Source: Sunxiuqinia sp965230765
GTDB taxonomy: Bacteria; Bacteroidota; Bacteroidia; Bacteroidales; Prolixibacteraceae
DNA length: 64,000 bases
Assembly: GCA_965230765.1 (NCBI GenBank)
Contig: CBDDLR010000001.1
Coordinates: 496,001 to 560,000, forward strand
Reading direction: 5' to 3'
Position numbers and translations under genes: made by a program. This document shows, one piece after another, positions 25,908 to 34,953 of this stretch (positions within the stretch are counted from its first letter, which is position 1; each line of letters begins with the position of its first letter). Below the pieces are notes generated by a model. The model did no database searches and was not told the DNA's origin. It worked only from the letters and a program-made list of their open reading frames with translations.

Positions 25908-27347
25908 TTGACCAAACTAATCCGGCCTCTTATGAATAGAAGGGTTCAGACACTTAAATATTTATTTTTTGATTTTATTGCTGCATCTGGAGCATGGGCA
26001 TTGTTCTTCATATATCGAAAAATTTATATTGAACCGCAACTTCTGGGTTCTTATGCCGAATTTGAACTCACTCCAAAATTTTACCTCGGCTTAATTCTTA
26101 TCCCTGCATTCTGGCTCACACTTTATTACATTAGCGGTTATTACAGAAATATTTACAGAAGATCAAGGCTAATTGAACTTGGACAAACGTTGTTAACATC
26201 GTTGATCGGGGTTGTTGCTATCTTCTTCGCTTTTTTGCTTGACGATATTATTGGCTCATACAAAAACTACTACAGCCTGTTTTTCACACTATTGGGTTTA
26301 CATTTTGGGCTTACGTTTTTCTTCCGGATCATCCTTACTTCCAGAACAAAATACAACATACAAAAGCGAAAAATCGGATTCAACACGCTAATTATTGGTG
26401 GTGACGATAAGGCTTTAAAAATATACTGGGAACTGGAGAGTCAGGTTAAACGCAGCGGAATGAAAGTTGTTGGTTTTGTTAGTGTTGAAGAAAGAGAATC
26501 CTATCCTCTTGAAAAGTTTATTCCAAAACTTGGGAATCTGGACAAACTATCTTCAGTTCTTAAGAATCATGAGTTGGAAGAAGTGATCATAGCTATTGAA
26601 TCGTCGCAACACGATTTAATCAGCCATATCATTACCGATCTTCAAAACCGGACTTTAACAATTTGGGGCATCCCGGATTTATATGATCTGCTTTCTGGAA
26701 ATGTAAAAGCAAGTGGAATATATGGCAGCCCGCTCATTAAAATTTCAAATGGACTGATGCCTGCCTGGCAGGAAAATATGAAGCGCTTGTTTGATGTCGT
26801 ATTTTCATTTTTTGGTTTTATTGTGTTCTTGCCTTTTATAGTCATCATCTCAATATTAATCAAAGCAGGTTCAAAAGGGCCTATTCTTTACCGTCAAACA
26901 AGGGTGGGGCGATTTGGCAAACCATTTACCATTTATAAATTTAGAACAATGATAAATGGAGCAGAAACCAATGGCCCTGAACTGTCAAGTAGCAAGGACA
27001 GCCGAATTACCCCAATTGGTCAGTTTCTGAGACGGACACACCTCGACGAGATCCCACAATTTTACAATGTAATTATCGGCGAAATGTCCGTTGTTGGCCC
27101 CCGCCCGGAAAGGCAATTTTATATTGATCAGATTATTCAAAAAGCACCGTACTACATCCAACTTCAAAAGCTCCGGCCGGGCATAACATCATGGGGACAA
27201 GTCAAATACGGGTATGCTTCAAACCTTGAAGAGATGTTGGAGCGATTAACTTTTGACATCGTCTACCTGAAAAACATATCACTGTACATTGATTTCAAAA
27301 TCCTGATTTATACAATCATCGCCTGCTTTAAAGGAAATGGGAAATAA
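25908..27347 (+). CDS. Polyprenyl-phosphate sugar-1-phosphate transferase (exopolysaccharide initiation)
   Basis: Transfers a sugar-1-phosphate from a nucleotide sugar to undecaprenyl phosphate, the first step of an exopolysaccharide or O-antigen. About 479 residues: four N-terminal membrane helices (to ~residue 130), a CoA-binding-like Rossmann domain (LIIGGDDKALKIYWELE), a fifth helix near residue 290, and the catalytic C-terminal domain with KRLFDVVFSFFGF, YRQTRVGRFGKPFTIYKFRTM, RRTHLDEIPQFYNV, GEMSVVGPRPER and RPGITSWGQ. TTG 25908 is the upstream start; the ATG at 25932 (MNRRVQTLKY) is a good alternative. No other polysaccharide gene follows, so it acts away from its cluster. Confidence 0.9.
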   Translation: MTKLIRPLMNRRVQTLKYLFFDFIAASGAWALFFIYRKIYIEPQLLGSYAEFELTPKFYLGLILIPAFWLTLYYISGYYRNIYRRSRLIELGQTLLTSLIGVVAIFFAFLLDDIIGSYKNYYSLFFTLLGLHFGLTFFFRIILTSRTKYNIQKRKIGFNTLIIGGDDKALKIYWELESQVKRSGMKVVGFVSVEERESYPLEKFIPKLGNLDKLSSVLKNHELEEVIIAIESSQHDLISHIITDLQNRTLTIWGIPDLYDLLSGNVKASGIYGSPLIKISNGLMPAWQENMKRLFDVVFSFFGFIVFLPFIVIISILIKAGSKGPILYRQTRVGRFGKPFTIYKFRTMINGAETNGPELSSSKDSRITPIGQFLRRTHLDEIPQFYNVIIGEMSVVGPRPERQFYIDQIIQKAPYYIQLQKLRPGITSWGQVKYGYASNLEEMLERLTFDIVYLKNISLYIDFKILIYTIIACFKGNGK

Positions 27348-27905
27348 TTACCCAAGAGGGAAACGGTCAATCACCATGTAGTCTGGCCCTTCTGGCTTTA
27401 ACACACTTTCATAAAAGATAAGCTCACTTACAGAAACAATCTGTTTCCCTGAACCATTAAACTTTTCAAGAATAGTATAAAAAACCTGTTTATCATTAAG
27501 GTGTTTTACCCGCCCAATTGTTAGGTGTGGCTTAAATTTTTTGCCTGCCTGAAACCCCAATTCCGCGATCCCTTTTTTCAAGGAGAAAGCTAAATCTTCC
27601 AATTCAAATGCGTTTTCTATATTGAAAAATACCGCAGAAGGGAGTGCATGTTTTTTAAAGCATGATATTCCTCGAATTACAATTGAGAATGTCTGAAACT
27701 GCTTTATTGTCTGTGCCATGAGAACTTTCACTTTCTCTACCTGTTCGGCTTTTATTTCACCAAAAAAATGAAGTGTTACATGAAGGTTTGCTTCTTTCAC
27801 CCAACGAATCTTTTCGTCACATAATTCATCTTTTAGCTGATCAAAAACCTCCAACAATTCCGTTTCAAGGTTTATTTTTATCCCAATGAATGTCCTTTTT
27901 GTCAT
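27348..27905 (-). CDS. thpR: RNA 2',3'-cyclic phosphodiesterase (2'-5' RNA ligase family)
   Basis: 185 residues, 2H phosphoesterase. The two catalytic HxT motifs are visible: NLHVTLHF near residue 41 and KPHLTIGR near residue 126. The family opens 2',3'-cyclic phosphates at RNA ends and can ligate tRNA halves in vitro. Start ATG 27905 overlaps the stop of the DUF4294 gene (ATGA), so the genes are coupled. Confidence 0.9.
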   Translation of the reverse strand: MTKRTFIGIKINLETELLEVFDQLKDELCDEKIRWVKEANLHVTLHFFGEIKAEQVEKVKVLMAQTIKQFQTFSIVIRGISCFKKHALPSAVFFNIENAFELEDLAFSLKKGIAELGFQAGKKFKPHLTIGRVKHLNDKQVFYTILEKFNGSGKQIVSVSELIFYESVLKPEGPDYMVIDRFPLG

Positions 27906-28489
27906 ATCATTCCTGTATCAATAAAATAAATGATTTCTTCAATCATGCGATCTTCAGTACGCGGATCATATTCATCTTTCAGGTTATTCCCAAAAAGCCT
28001 GGCAATACCTTGCCAAAAAAAAGCAGATAGCCCTCCTTTTAAATCTTTAATTAATTCGTACGATGTATGACCTGTTTGCCTGTCAATCAATTTTATTAAA
28101 ATCCTCCCTTCAGAAATGGTTAATTTTTTTAATTGCGGCCCATATTCACCAAACAATTCATCTTCTGCCTGTTTGATATATTTTCGCCTGACTTTTTTGT
28201 CTTTCGCAGCAAGGTATTCCTCCTCGTATTTTGCCAATAGCTCTCCCGCTGCCTGGGCATAAGGGTACACTTTCTTTACCTTTCTTGCCAACCTCCAGTA
28301 CCTGCGCTCCAAGCGTTTTGACTTAAATTCCTTTTTAGGAAAAACATAAACTGGCCCCAAATCTTTATGCGGAATCGTATCGCCATCCTGCTCAATCACA
28401 TCCAAAAACTGAAGAGAATCAACCTCTTGACATTCAGCCTCAAAAACAGCGAATAATAAAAATGATATGAAAAAAAGGAGTTTTCTCAT
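27902..28489 (-). CDS. Secreted DUF4294 protein
   Basis: 195 residues from the ATG at 28489; the frame runs back to 28720, but that part overlaps the arcA promoter and start, and the signal peptide (MRKLLFFISFLLFAVFEAEC) begins at 28489. Residues after the signal contain DTIPHKDLGPVYVFP, RRYWRLARKVKKVYPYA and LIKLIDRQTGHTSYELIK, the hallmarks of DUF4294, a Bacteroidota-only periplasmic family of unknown role, rich in Lys and Arg. It is paired with thpR through an ATGA overlap. Function not known. Confidence 0.85.
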   Translation of the reverse strand: MRKLLFFISFLLFAVFEAECQEVDSLQFLDVIEQDGDTIPHKDLGPVYVFPKKEFKSKRLERRYWRLARKVKKVYPYAQAAGELLAKYEEEYLAAKDKKVRRKYIKQAEDELFGEYGPQLKKLTISEGRILIKLIDRQTGHTSYELIKDLKGGLSAFFWQGIARLFGNNLKDEYDPRTEDRMIEEIIYFIDTGMI

Positions 28490-28575
28490 GGCTTTAAATT
28501 CATTACGAAGATAACACATGTTATTAAACTGAAACGAATAAGTAGCATCCGGATTTTTCTCTACAATAGAGTTAC

Positions 28576-28583
28576 TATCTTTG
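28576..28583 (+). promoter_or_regulatory. Bacteroidota -7 promoter element of arcA
   Basis: TATCTTTG matches TAnnTTTG exactly, 24 bases before the arcA ATG. The -33 region reads TTTT instead of TTTG, so the promoter may be moderate. Confidence 0.6.
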
Positions 28584-28607
28584 TGGAAATTTTGAAAAGG
28601 GTAAACT

Positions 28608-29882
28608 ATGACAACTGAAAGAATGAATGTTAACGTCACTTCCGAGTTTGGGGAACTCGAAGGCGTAATCATCCATACTCCCGGGCTGGAAGTAGAAGAG
28701 ATGACTCCTGAAACTGCCAAGCGTGCGCTTTACAGTGATATTCTAAACCTATCGGTAGCTAGCAACGAATACAAGCAACTGAAAGGGGTTTTGTCCAAGG
28801 TAAGCAAATGCTTCGAGGTGCAGGATTTATTATTTGAAACCATGAAAAATGAGCAGGTAAAAGAAAACTTGTTAAAGGAAGTCTGCTCTCTGGAACATGC
28901 TGAAGATATTTATCCAAACCTGATCGGCTTAGAGACCAAAGAGCTGGCCAGGCAATTGATTCAAGGTGTTTTTCTTCACCGTGACAACCTAACCCGCTAT
29001 TTGAGCCAGGAACGATTTAGCCTTTGGCCACTGCACAACTTTTTATTTACCCGCGACGCCTCCATGACTGTTCGCGATGAAGTATTGATTGGGAAAATGG
29101 CCAACAAGGTTCGTGATCGTGAAGCGATGATCATGGATGCCATTTTTAGCCACCACCCAATGTTACAGGCAAAAACAATCAACCCTGAAAAGCCGGGCAG
29201 TTTAAAGACTGGTAGCAATATCTCCATCGAAGGCGGCGATGTTCAGGTTGGACGGGAAGATGTGCTGGTAATCGGCACAGGAATTCGTACCAGCACAGAA
29301 GGGATCGACTTCATCCTTGAAAGCATCAAGGAAAAGAAAGAAAAAGTTCGCCACCTGATCATTCAAGAACTACCTGACACCCCTGAGTCATTTATCCACC
29401 TTGATATGGTATTTACATTTTTAGATACGGATGCCTGCATGGTTTACGAACCACTGATCCTGGGAACGAACAGGTACCACACCATTCACATACAGGTTGA
29501 TAATGGGCAAGTAACTTCCATTAAGGAAGAAAAAAACCTGCCAACAGCACTGAAAAAACTGGGCATGGATTTAAAGCCTATCCGTTGTGGCGCCAGCAAG
29601 GACCCATGGACACAGGAACGTGAACAATGGCATAGCGGAGCCAACTTTTTTGCCATTGCCCCGGGGCAGGTAATCGGCTACGAACGAAATGTAAAAACTG
29701 TTGAAGAACTGAATAAAAATGGTTTTGAGGTAATCAAAGCCGAAGAAATCATCAACAACACAAAATCAATTCCGAACAAAGGCAAATGTGTGATTACCAT
29801 TGCTGGCTCTGAGCTTGCTCGTGGTGGTGGAGGCGCTCGTTGTATGACTATGCCTTTCCGCCGGAAAAATGTTAATTGGTAA
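28608..29882 (+). CDS. arcA: Arginine deiminase
   Basis: 424 residues; hydrolyses L-arginine to citrulline and ammonia. Amidinotransferase-fold features: NVTSEFGELEGVIIHTPG at the N-terminus, NFLFTRDASM near residue 147, the active-site stretch ESFIHLDMVFTFLDTD near residue 260 (His and Asp of the catalytic set), and the catalytic cysteine in GGGGARCMTMP near the end. Length is slightly above the usual 405-410. No carbamate kinase or ornithine carbamoyltransferase gene is adjacent, so the ADI pathway is either split or this enzyme serves another need, such as acid resistance. A methyltransferase gene follows after 6 bases. Confidence 0.93.
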   Translation: MTTERMNVNVTSEFGELEGVIIHTPGLEVEEMTPETAKRALYSDILNLSVASNEYKQLKGVLSKVSKCFEVQDLLFETMKNEQVKENLLKEVCSLEHAEDIYPNLIGLETKELARQLIQGVFLHRDNLTRYLSQERFSLWPLHNFLFTRDASMTVRDEVLIGKMANKVRDREAMIMDAIFSHHPMLQAKTINPEKPGSLKTGSNISIEGGDVQVGREDVLVIGTGIRTSTEGIDFILESIKEKKEKVRHLIIQELPDTPESFIHLDMVFTFLDTDACMVYEPLILGTNRYHTIHIQVDNGQVTSIKEEKNLPTALKKLGMDLKPIRCGASKDPWTQEREQWHSGANFFAIAPGQVIGYERNVKTVEELNKNGFEVIKAEEIINNTKSIPNKGKCVITIAGSELARGGGGARCMTMPFRRKNVNW

Positions 29883-29888
29883 TTACAA

Positions 29889-30428
29889 ATGCGCAAACTA
29901 CGCACACATGAACTGGGCCGTATAAGTGCCGAAGAATATCAATCCAGTGATAAAAAACCTGTTGTTGTTGTTCTGGACAATATCCGGAGCTGCAACAACA
30001 TTGGGTCTTTTTTTAGAACTGGTGACGCATTGTTAATCGAAGCCCTGCACTTGTGCGGAATTACTGCCACTCCTCCCAACAAAGAAATCCATAAAACCGC
30101 ACTTGACGCCGAAAAGTCAGTTGCCTGGAAATACTTTGAACATACCGAAGACTCAATTGCCGAATTAAAAAAAGAAGGTTACAAGGTTTTCGCCATCGAG
30201 CAAGTGGAAGACAGTATTAGCCTGCCCAGTTTCAATCCCAAAAAAAATGAAAAAATAGCATTAGTTTTTGGCAATGAAGTAAAAGGTGTTCAACAAAAAG
30301 TAGTTGATCTTTGCGATGGCGCTATTGAAATCCCTCAATTTGGCACCAAACATTCGTTTAATGTTTCGGTAAGCGGCGGCATTGTATTGTGGGATATTTT
30401 CTCGAAAATGAATTTTGGACAAAAATAA
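29889..30428 (+). CDS. SpoU/TrmH-family RNA methyltransferase
   Basis: 179 residues, SPOUT fold, short catalytic domain only. Motif 1 reads VVVLDNIRSCNNIGSFFRT near residue 28 (the N-I-G-S-x-x-R box), motif 2 LVFGNEVKGV near residue 125, and motif 3 IPQFGTKHSFNVSVSGGIV at the C-terminus. Likely 2'-O-methylates a tRNA or rRNA ribose; the target cannot be told. Co-transcribed with arcA. Its last codons (KMNFGQK) are part of the 300-base block duplicated at 34651-34950. Confidence 0.87.
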   Translation: MRKLRTHELGRISAEEYQSSDKKPVVVVLDNIRSCNNIGSFFRTGDALLIEALHLCGITATPPNKEIHKTALDAEKSVAWKYFEHTEDSIAELKKEGYKVFAIEQVEDSISLPSFNPKKNEKIALVFGNEVKGVQQKVVDLCDGAIEIPQFGTKHSFNVSVSGGIVLWDIFSKMNFGQK

Positions 30429-30695
30429 GGATGTCATCCTTCCAAAAAGATGACATCCTCTAAGTATTTGGCTAGAATTTCCATAGCGGATAGGATAAGT
30501 TCACCATCAACATCCGGTTTTGCAAGATCTGGAATTTTTTGTGATGATCTTCAGGGCTGACACCATCAAGTTTATTCATTCCCTGTTTTTTTGCACCCCG
30601 GATATAGCTCACAGACCACTCTATGTCTTTAATCTTAGAGCCAAAGCCAATCAGCCAGTTATATTCTGGATTTTCGTATTTAAAATCAAAGTTCA
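30396..30695. repeat. 300-bp repeat, copy 1 (original)
   Basis: Identical to 34651-34950 except for 6 substitutions (98 percent), at a constant offset of 4255. This copy holds the last codons of the SpoU methyltransferase, the terminator hairpin, and the 3' third of the outer-membrane protein gene, all in intact genes, so it is taken as the source. Confidence 0.95.
30428..30459 (-). terminator. Terminator of the outer-membrane protein gene
   Basis: Perfect 11-base stem AGGATGTCATC / GATGACATCCT with a 10-base loop. On the minus strand it is followed by TTATTTTTG, a U-rich tract, so it mainly ends the minus-strand gene at 30472-31122. The convergent methyltransferase stop lies inside the stem. 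Confidence 0.8.
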
Positions 30696-31122
30696 TCAAC
30701 CAGTTGGCTTCTCCCCCTACCTGAATGAAAAAATTATTTTTTACCTTATACTTCAACTTTATTGGAAGTGAAATATAATGTTGGTGTAACTTTCTCCAAT
30801 CGCCGCCAATAGCATAGTAAGAGTCTCCATTCCCATATCCAAAATATGGGTTTAGCTCATCAGTGTACTTTACATAGTTAAAGACATAGGTCTGATTATT
30901 TTTGTACCGGTAACCTACGCCTACGTTTACCGATAATTTCCCAACAATAGGCTGTTCGTAATACAAACCAACCCCCGATGAAATCCCATTTTTTAAAGAT
31001 AAATGATACTCTTTGGGGAAAAACGAACCACCTTCAGTATAAATTCCTACATGCCCTTTTTCCTGAGCAAAAGAAAGTAAACCGCAAAAAAATAGCAGAA
31101 CAACACACGTAATTGTTTTCAT
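30472..31122 (-). CDS. Outer membrane beta-barrel protein (small, 8-strand type)
   Basis: 216 residues. Signal peptide MKTITCVVLLFFCGLLSFAQ, then alternating strands such as SGVGLYYEQPIVGKLSVNVG and YISLPIKLKYKVKNNFFIQVGG, and a terminal strand MVNLSYPLWKF ending in Phe, the outer-membrane assembly signal. Size fits a small PorT/OmpX-like barrel. Function unknown. It lies downstream of the TonB-receptor/DUF4249 pair with 143 bases between. Its 3' third (from about residue 143) is copied at 34727-34951. Confidence 0.8.
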   Translation of the reverse strand: MKTITCVVLLFFCGLLSFAQEKGHVGIYTEGGSFFPKEYHLSLKNGISSGVGLYYEQPIVGKLSVNVGVGYRYKNNQTYVFNYVKYTDELNPYFGYGNGDSYYAIGGDWRKLHQHYISLPIKLKYKVKNNFFIQVGGEANWLMNFDFKYENPEYNWLIGFGSKIKDIEWSVSYIRGAKKQGMNKLDGVSPEDHHKKFQILQNRMLMVNLSYPLWKF

Positions 31123-31265
31123 GACTATAAAATAAATTGTTAAACATTAATCAATTATTTCATCTGTCATTCCTTCAAAAGCACTGCCAAATGTATAACC
31201 AATTCACATACCTTCACATTTAACGTAAACTAAAGAATGTGAAAGAATATTAATCATAAAACAGC

Positions 31266-33584
31266 TCACCATCTATAGGTAAATGATACAGAAGGAATTA
31301 TTGGGAAAACACTCACGGAACGTACCTGATCATTCTTTTTATAATAATACCATGGGTTCATTCGATTATAAAGATTATAAACAGAAAATGTCCAGGTATA
31401 GCTTTTCCCACTTGACCTTTTTAGCTTTGAGGAATACCCAATATCCAAATGATGAAAATTGGGCATTTTAAAATTATTCGGTTCATAAAAGGTTTTCCTT
31501 GTGGTAAACCATTCCGGTAAAGCAGGTGAAACAAAATTCTCCATCCCAGGGAGAACAAAACCTGGCATTTCTGAATCGGCCACACTTAAATGATTGCCCG
31601 TTTGAAAGGTGAACCCAAAAGAAAGGCTTCTATCCTTATAAGTACTTGATCCTAGTTTATATTCTCCAGTAAGTGAAATATCATGCCTACGGTCATATTT
31701 AAAAGGGAACCAGGCTCCATCGTTTACTTCATCAAATTGCCGTTCTGACCAGGATACTGTATATGACAACATTCCTGTCAATTTTCCTTTCTTTTTTTCC
31801 ACAAAGAACTCATTACCATAAGCCCTTCCTTCACCAACCAGGATACTTTCTTCCCAGTTATTTTCATTGGAATTTACAAATGTTTCCCCTTCCTCAAAAC
31901 GAATGACATTGTTCATTGATTTATAATACCCCTCAACTCCCAGCTTATAGCTATCATTTAACTTTTTCTCTATTCCCAGTGTCATTTGGCATCCTGTCCC
32001 TGGTTTTACTTTTCCAGTAGATGCCACCCAAAGGTCAGTCGGCAATCCCAACGAAGAGTTTGTTAGCAAATGAAGGTACTGAGACATCAGCATATAAGAA
32101 GAAGTAAAAGAAAACCCTTTGCCAGCAACAATCCCGACTGCCAGGCGTGGTTGGAAATCCATATAATGTTTCCCATCTGCAAAGTAATTTGAGAATCGGC
32201 TACCACCGTTTACATTAACCCGACCAAACGTAAATTCATTCTCAACATAAATTTCTGCTAGATCAGACTGATTGGTATATTGATCGTTAAAAGTTTGTTC
32301 ATATTCATTGCCTTTTATTTGCAATATATTGGGTTTAAATACCAAGTGGCTAAATTTCCCCCCAAAACGAACAGTATAATTTGCAAATGGGAAATAATCA
32401 AAATCAATCTTTGTACTGTAATCAATAAGCTTTGAAGAAGTATGAAATGTAGTAAAAGTTTCTTCTGATTTATTCCTGGCATTTTGCTCATACTTGTACC
32501 TGCTAAAATATGCCGAGAAGTTTGCAAATAGCTTAGATGAAAAAAGTTTGTTCCATCTTAATACTCCGGTGAAATTCCCCCATTGATAATGATTTCGTGT
32601 TAAAATCCCCTCGTCTTTAGATCGATGGAATTGTTTATCCCGGCCTGCATATATACTTAAATAAAACCGATTTCTTTCATCAACAATCCAGTTTGCCTTG
32701 CCGTTAAAATCATAAAATTTAAACCCATAAGTTTGGTCGGAGCCCGTTAATTTCTGCTGCAATATCATTGGTAAATCAATAAAAGACCGCCTAAAAGAAA
32801 TTAAATATGAAGCGGTATCTTTTTTTATTGGGGCTTCCAGTGCAAGCCGACCGGAAACAGGGCTAATTGAAAAAACGCCACTTTCCTTTTTTAGGTTTCC
32901 TTCTTTCATGCTGATATCCAGCACTGAGGATAAGCGCCCCCCAAAACGGGCTGGAATGCCCCCTTTATAGAATGAAGCACTCTTGATGGCATCGTTGTTA
33001 AATGTTGAGAAAAAACCAAAAACATGTGAAACATTGTAAACAGGCACACCATCCAGCAATATTAAGTTCTGATCATTGCTCCCTCCCCGAACATTAAAGC
33101 TTGTGGTATTTTCACGCCCCCCTTTTACCCCAGGCAGGAACTGGAGGGACTTAAGGATATCCCGCTCCCCAAGGAATACAGGCAGCCGGTCAACTGACGA
33201 AATATTAATACGGTTAAAATTTAAGTTAGAAAGTTCCGAATGAATTTTACTTTTATCATGTCCTTTTACCATTACTTCATTTAAATCAAGTCCCGGTTTT
33301 AGTCTGATAATAAATAAAGTATCTGCTTTCAGCTGAAGTTCAATTTCTCTGCGTTCATAGCCAACAAACCGGGCCTCAATATTCTGTTGCCCTGAAAATA
33401 AGCTAAAACTAAAAAAACCATAACTGTTTGTTGCTGCCCCCAGTCCACTCTCGGGATGAAAAACTGTAGCACCAATTAAACGTTCGCCTGTTTGTGCGTC
33501 TTCCACATATCCTGTTAGTTGCGTGGGCAATTGCCCAAAACCAAGTGCAGGAACAAATAGTAATAAAAAAAATAGTTTATTCAT
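31266..33584 (-). CDS. TonB-dependent receptor with carboxypeptidase-regulatory-like domain (module 1)
   Basis: 772 residues. Signal peptide ending GFGQ, a CarboxypepD_reg-like domain (TGYVEDAQTGERLIGATVF), a plug with FNVRGGSNDQNLILLDGVPVYN and GGIPARFGGRLSSVLDI, then a barrel ending in PSVSFTYRW. This is the receptor class that pairs with DUF4249 lipoproteins in Bacteroidota; it overlaps the end of its DUF4249 partner (33577) by 8 bases. Substrate unknown; the module is typically used for import of small ligands. A related receptor (36053-38521) is about 30-40 percent similar by eye. Confidence 0.9.
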   Translation of the reverse strand: MNKLFFLLLFVPALGFGQLPTQLTGYVEDAQTGERLIGATVFHPESGLGAATNSYGFFSFSLFSGQQNIEARFVGYERREIELQLKADTLFIIRLKPGLDLNEVMVKGHDKSKIHSELSNLNFNRINISSVDRLPVFLGERDILKSLQFLPGVKGGRENTTSFNVRGGSNDQNLILLDGVPVYNVSHVFGFFSTFNNDAIKSASFYKGGIPARFGGRLSSVLDISMKEGNLKKESGVFSISPVSGRLALEAPIKKDTASYLISFRRSFIDLPMILQQKLTGSDQTYGFKFYDFNGKANWIVDERNRFYLSIYAGRDKQFHRSKDEGILTRNHYQWGNFTGVLRWNKLFSSKLFANFSAYFSRYKYEQNARNKSEETFTTFHTSSKLIDYSTKIDFDYFPFANYTVRFGGKFSHLVFKPNILQIKGNEYEQTFNDQYTNQSDLAEIYVENEFTFGRVNVNGGSRFSNYFADGKHYMDFQPRLAVGIVAGKGFSFTSSYMLMSQYLHLLTNSSLGLPTDLWVASTGKVKPGTGCQMTLGIEKKLNDSYKLGVEGYYKSMNNVIRFEEGETFVNSNENNWEESILVGEGRAYGNEFFVEKKKGKLTGMLSYTVSWSERQFDEVNDGAWFPFKYDRRHDISLTGEYKLGSSTYKDRSLSFGFTFQTGNHLSVADSEMPGFVLPGMENFVSPALPEWFTTRKTFYEPNNFKMPNFHHLDIGYSSKLKRSSGKSYTWTFSVYNLYNRMNPWYYYKKNDQVRSVSVFPIIPSVSFTYRW

Positions 33585-34458
33585 CTCTAAAACTCAGGTA
33601 AGTAAATGAAGCTGAACCGAATATGCCTGTCCCGTTCTCAATATTGGAATAAATTTGTACTGGTTCTTTAAATGGCAGGGTTTCATCATCAACCATCTTT
33701 TGTTGCAGCGATGATTTCATGTATTTGTCGTAATGTTCATCTGCATTAAAGAAAACATCAACACCTCGTGTGGTCATTTCCTTTGAAAATTCAAGCACCT
33801 GCCCATCAACAGCAGTATCGGTCATCCTCACATAATTTTCGTAATAAAACCCGAGTTTAGAATCAGGCTCTACAACCCGGTTAAAATCATCGATATAAGG
33901 CGACAGATAGCTTAAAGAGTTTGAGAAATTATATTTTTTCAATGGAGAATACCAGCCTAAATGGTAATTCCAATAATAATCTTTGCCCGGCTGATCATTT
34001 AACTGGTAATCAACATTTAACCAGTAGAAATGTGTTGATTCGGAATATTCACTCCAACCTTCATATTTTTCTCTTGAATTAACAATGTAGGCTATATCAG
34101 GTTTTTTCTTCACAATGGTTTCCGCTAACAATGGCGGCATTCCCTGAACATTACATTTAACAGAATAGGTTCTTCCAACCAAGGGCTTTTTATCCAACAA
34201 ATAACCTCCATTAAGATTATTTGTTGCTGTTCCCCATGGTTTCCCATCTTCAAAAAACTCGACAATTGCATTTAGCACTGGCTCAAACCCTCCTGCTTCA
34301 TTTAACGCCCTAGTATAATACAAGCTTATATGAACTGTAGAGTCCGGATCTAAAATACCGTTGAAACATATCTTTTGTTCTACTTCATAGTCTAAATCAA
34401 CAATCTGTTCACAGGAACATAACACCAAACAAAAAAAAAATAAAAAACTTTGCTTCAT
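33577..34458 (-). CDS. DUF4249 surface lipoprotein (module 1)
   Basis: 293 residues from ATG 34458; three codons further upstream (34467) is a second ATG before MKQSFLFFF. Lipoprotein signal ends VLCSC. Typical DUF4249 phrases: EQKICFNGILDPDSTVHISLYYTRAL near the start and PVQIYSNIENGTGIFGSASFTYL at the end. DUF4249 proteins act as the extracellular partner of a TonB receptor, in place of SusD. It precedes the receptor gene and overlaps it. Here the lipoprotein comes first, whereas in module 2 the receptor comes first. Confidence 0.88.
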   Translation of the reverse strand: MKQSFLFFFCLVLCSCEQIVDLDYEVEQKICFNGILDPDSTVHISLYYTRALNEAGGFEPVLNAIVEFFEDGKPWGTATNNLNGGYLLDKKPLVGRTYSVKCNVQGMPPLLAETIVKKKPDIAYIVNSREKYEGWSEYSESTHFYWLNVDYQLNDQPGKDYYWNYHLGWYSPLKKYNFSNSLSYLSPYIDDFNRVVEPDSKLGFYYENYVRMTDTAVDGQVLEFSKEMTTRGVDVFFNADEHYDKYMKSSLQQKMVDDETLPFKEPVQIYSNIENGTGIFGSASFTYLSFRDE

Positions 34459-34477
34459 CAGGGTCAAAAATCTCTTA

Positions 34478-34511
34478 GGAATAGCTCCTTCCTCAAGAAA
34501 AGAGCTATTCC
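34478..34511. other. Hairpin upstream of DUF4249 module 1
   Basis: Perfect 10-base inverted repeat GGAATAGCTC (34478-34487) / GAGCTATTCC (34502-34511), loop 14. It lies 20 bases before the DUF4249 start, in the leader. The minus strand after it has no clean U-run, so an attenuator or a protein site is as likely as a terminator. The rest of the gap 34512-34650 shows nothing recognisable. Confidence 0.5.
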
Positions 34512-34650
34512 ATGTTAATTATTAATAATGAAAGTTCGCCCATGTCGAAGACCCAGGAAACCCTGAATGTTCAACATGATCAAGAGGATACATATTACTG
34601 AACCCCCTAAAGCCAGTATTACATTTTAAACAGGTTGTCAATATTGGCAA

Positions 34651-34950
34651 ATTTTCTCTAAGATGAATTTTGGACAAAAATAAGGATGTCATCCTTCCAA
34701 AAAGATGACATCCTCTAAGTATTTGGCTAGAATTTCCATAGCGGATAGGATAAGTTTACCATCAACATCCGGTTTTGCAAGATCTGGAATTTTTTGTGGT
34801 GATCTTCAGGGCTGACACCATCAAGTTTATTCATTCCCTGTTTTTTTGCACCCCGTATATAGCTCACAGACCACTCTATGTCTTTAATCTTAGAGCCAAA
34901 GCCAACCAGCCAGTTATATTCTGGATTTTCGTATTTAAAATCAAAGTTCA
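34651..34950. repeat. 300-bp repeat, copy 2 (ectopic)
   Basis: Second copy of 30396-30695 with six point differences. It carries the tail of the methyltransferase gene, the terminator stem, and the 3' third of the outer-membrane protein gene, but none of their upstream parts. One edge lies 3 bases from the stop codon of DUF4249 module 2, and the other enters unrelated spacer. No insertion sequence or target-site duplication was seen at the edges. Confidence 0.95.
34683..34714 (-). terminator. Copied terminator, now ending the module 2 operon
   Basis: Same 11-base stem as at 30428-30459, brought in by the duplication. On the minus strand it is followed by TTATTTTTG. It is the first terminator downstream of DUF4249 module 2, so the copied fragment may now serve as its 3' end. 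Confidence 0.75.
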
Positions 34951-34951
34951 C
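34727..34951 (-). pseudogene. Fragment of the outer-membrane beta-barrel protein gene
   Basis: Encodes the last 74 residues of the 30472-31122 protein with one change (Ile to Val in EYNWLVGFGSK). The remaining coding differences are silent. It has no signal peptide, no first two thirds and no start of its own, so it is a dead copy even though the frame stays open. Confidence 0.88.
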
Positions 34952-34953
34952 AG

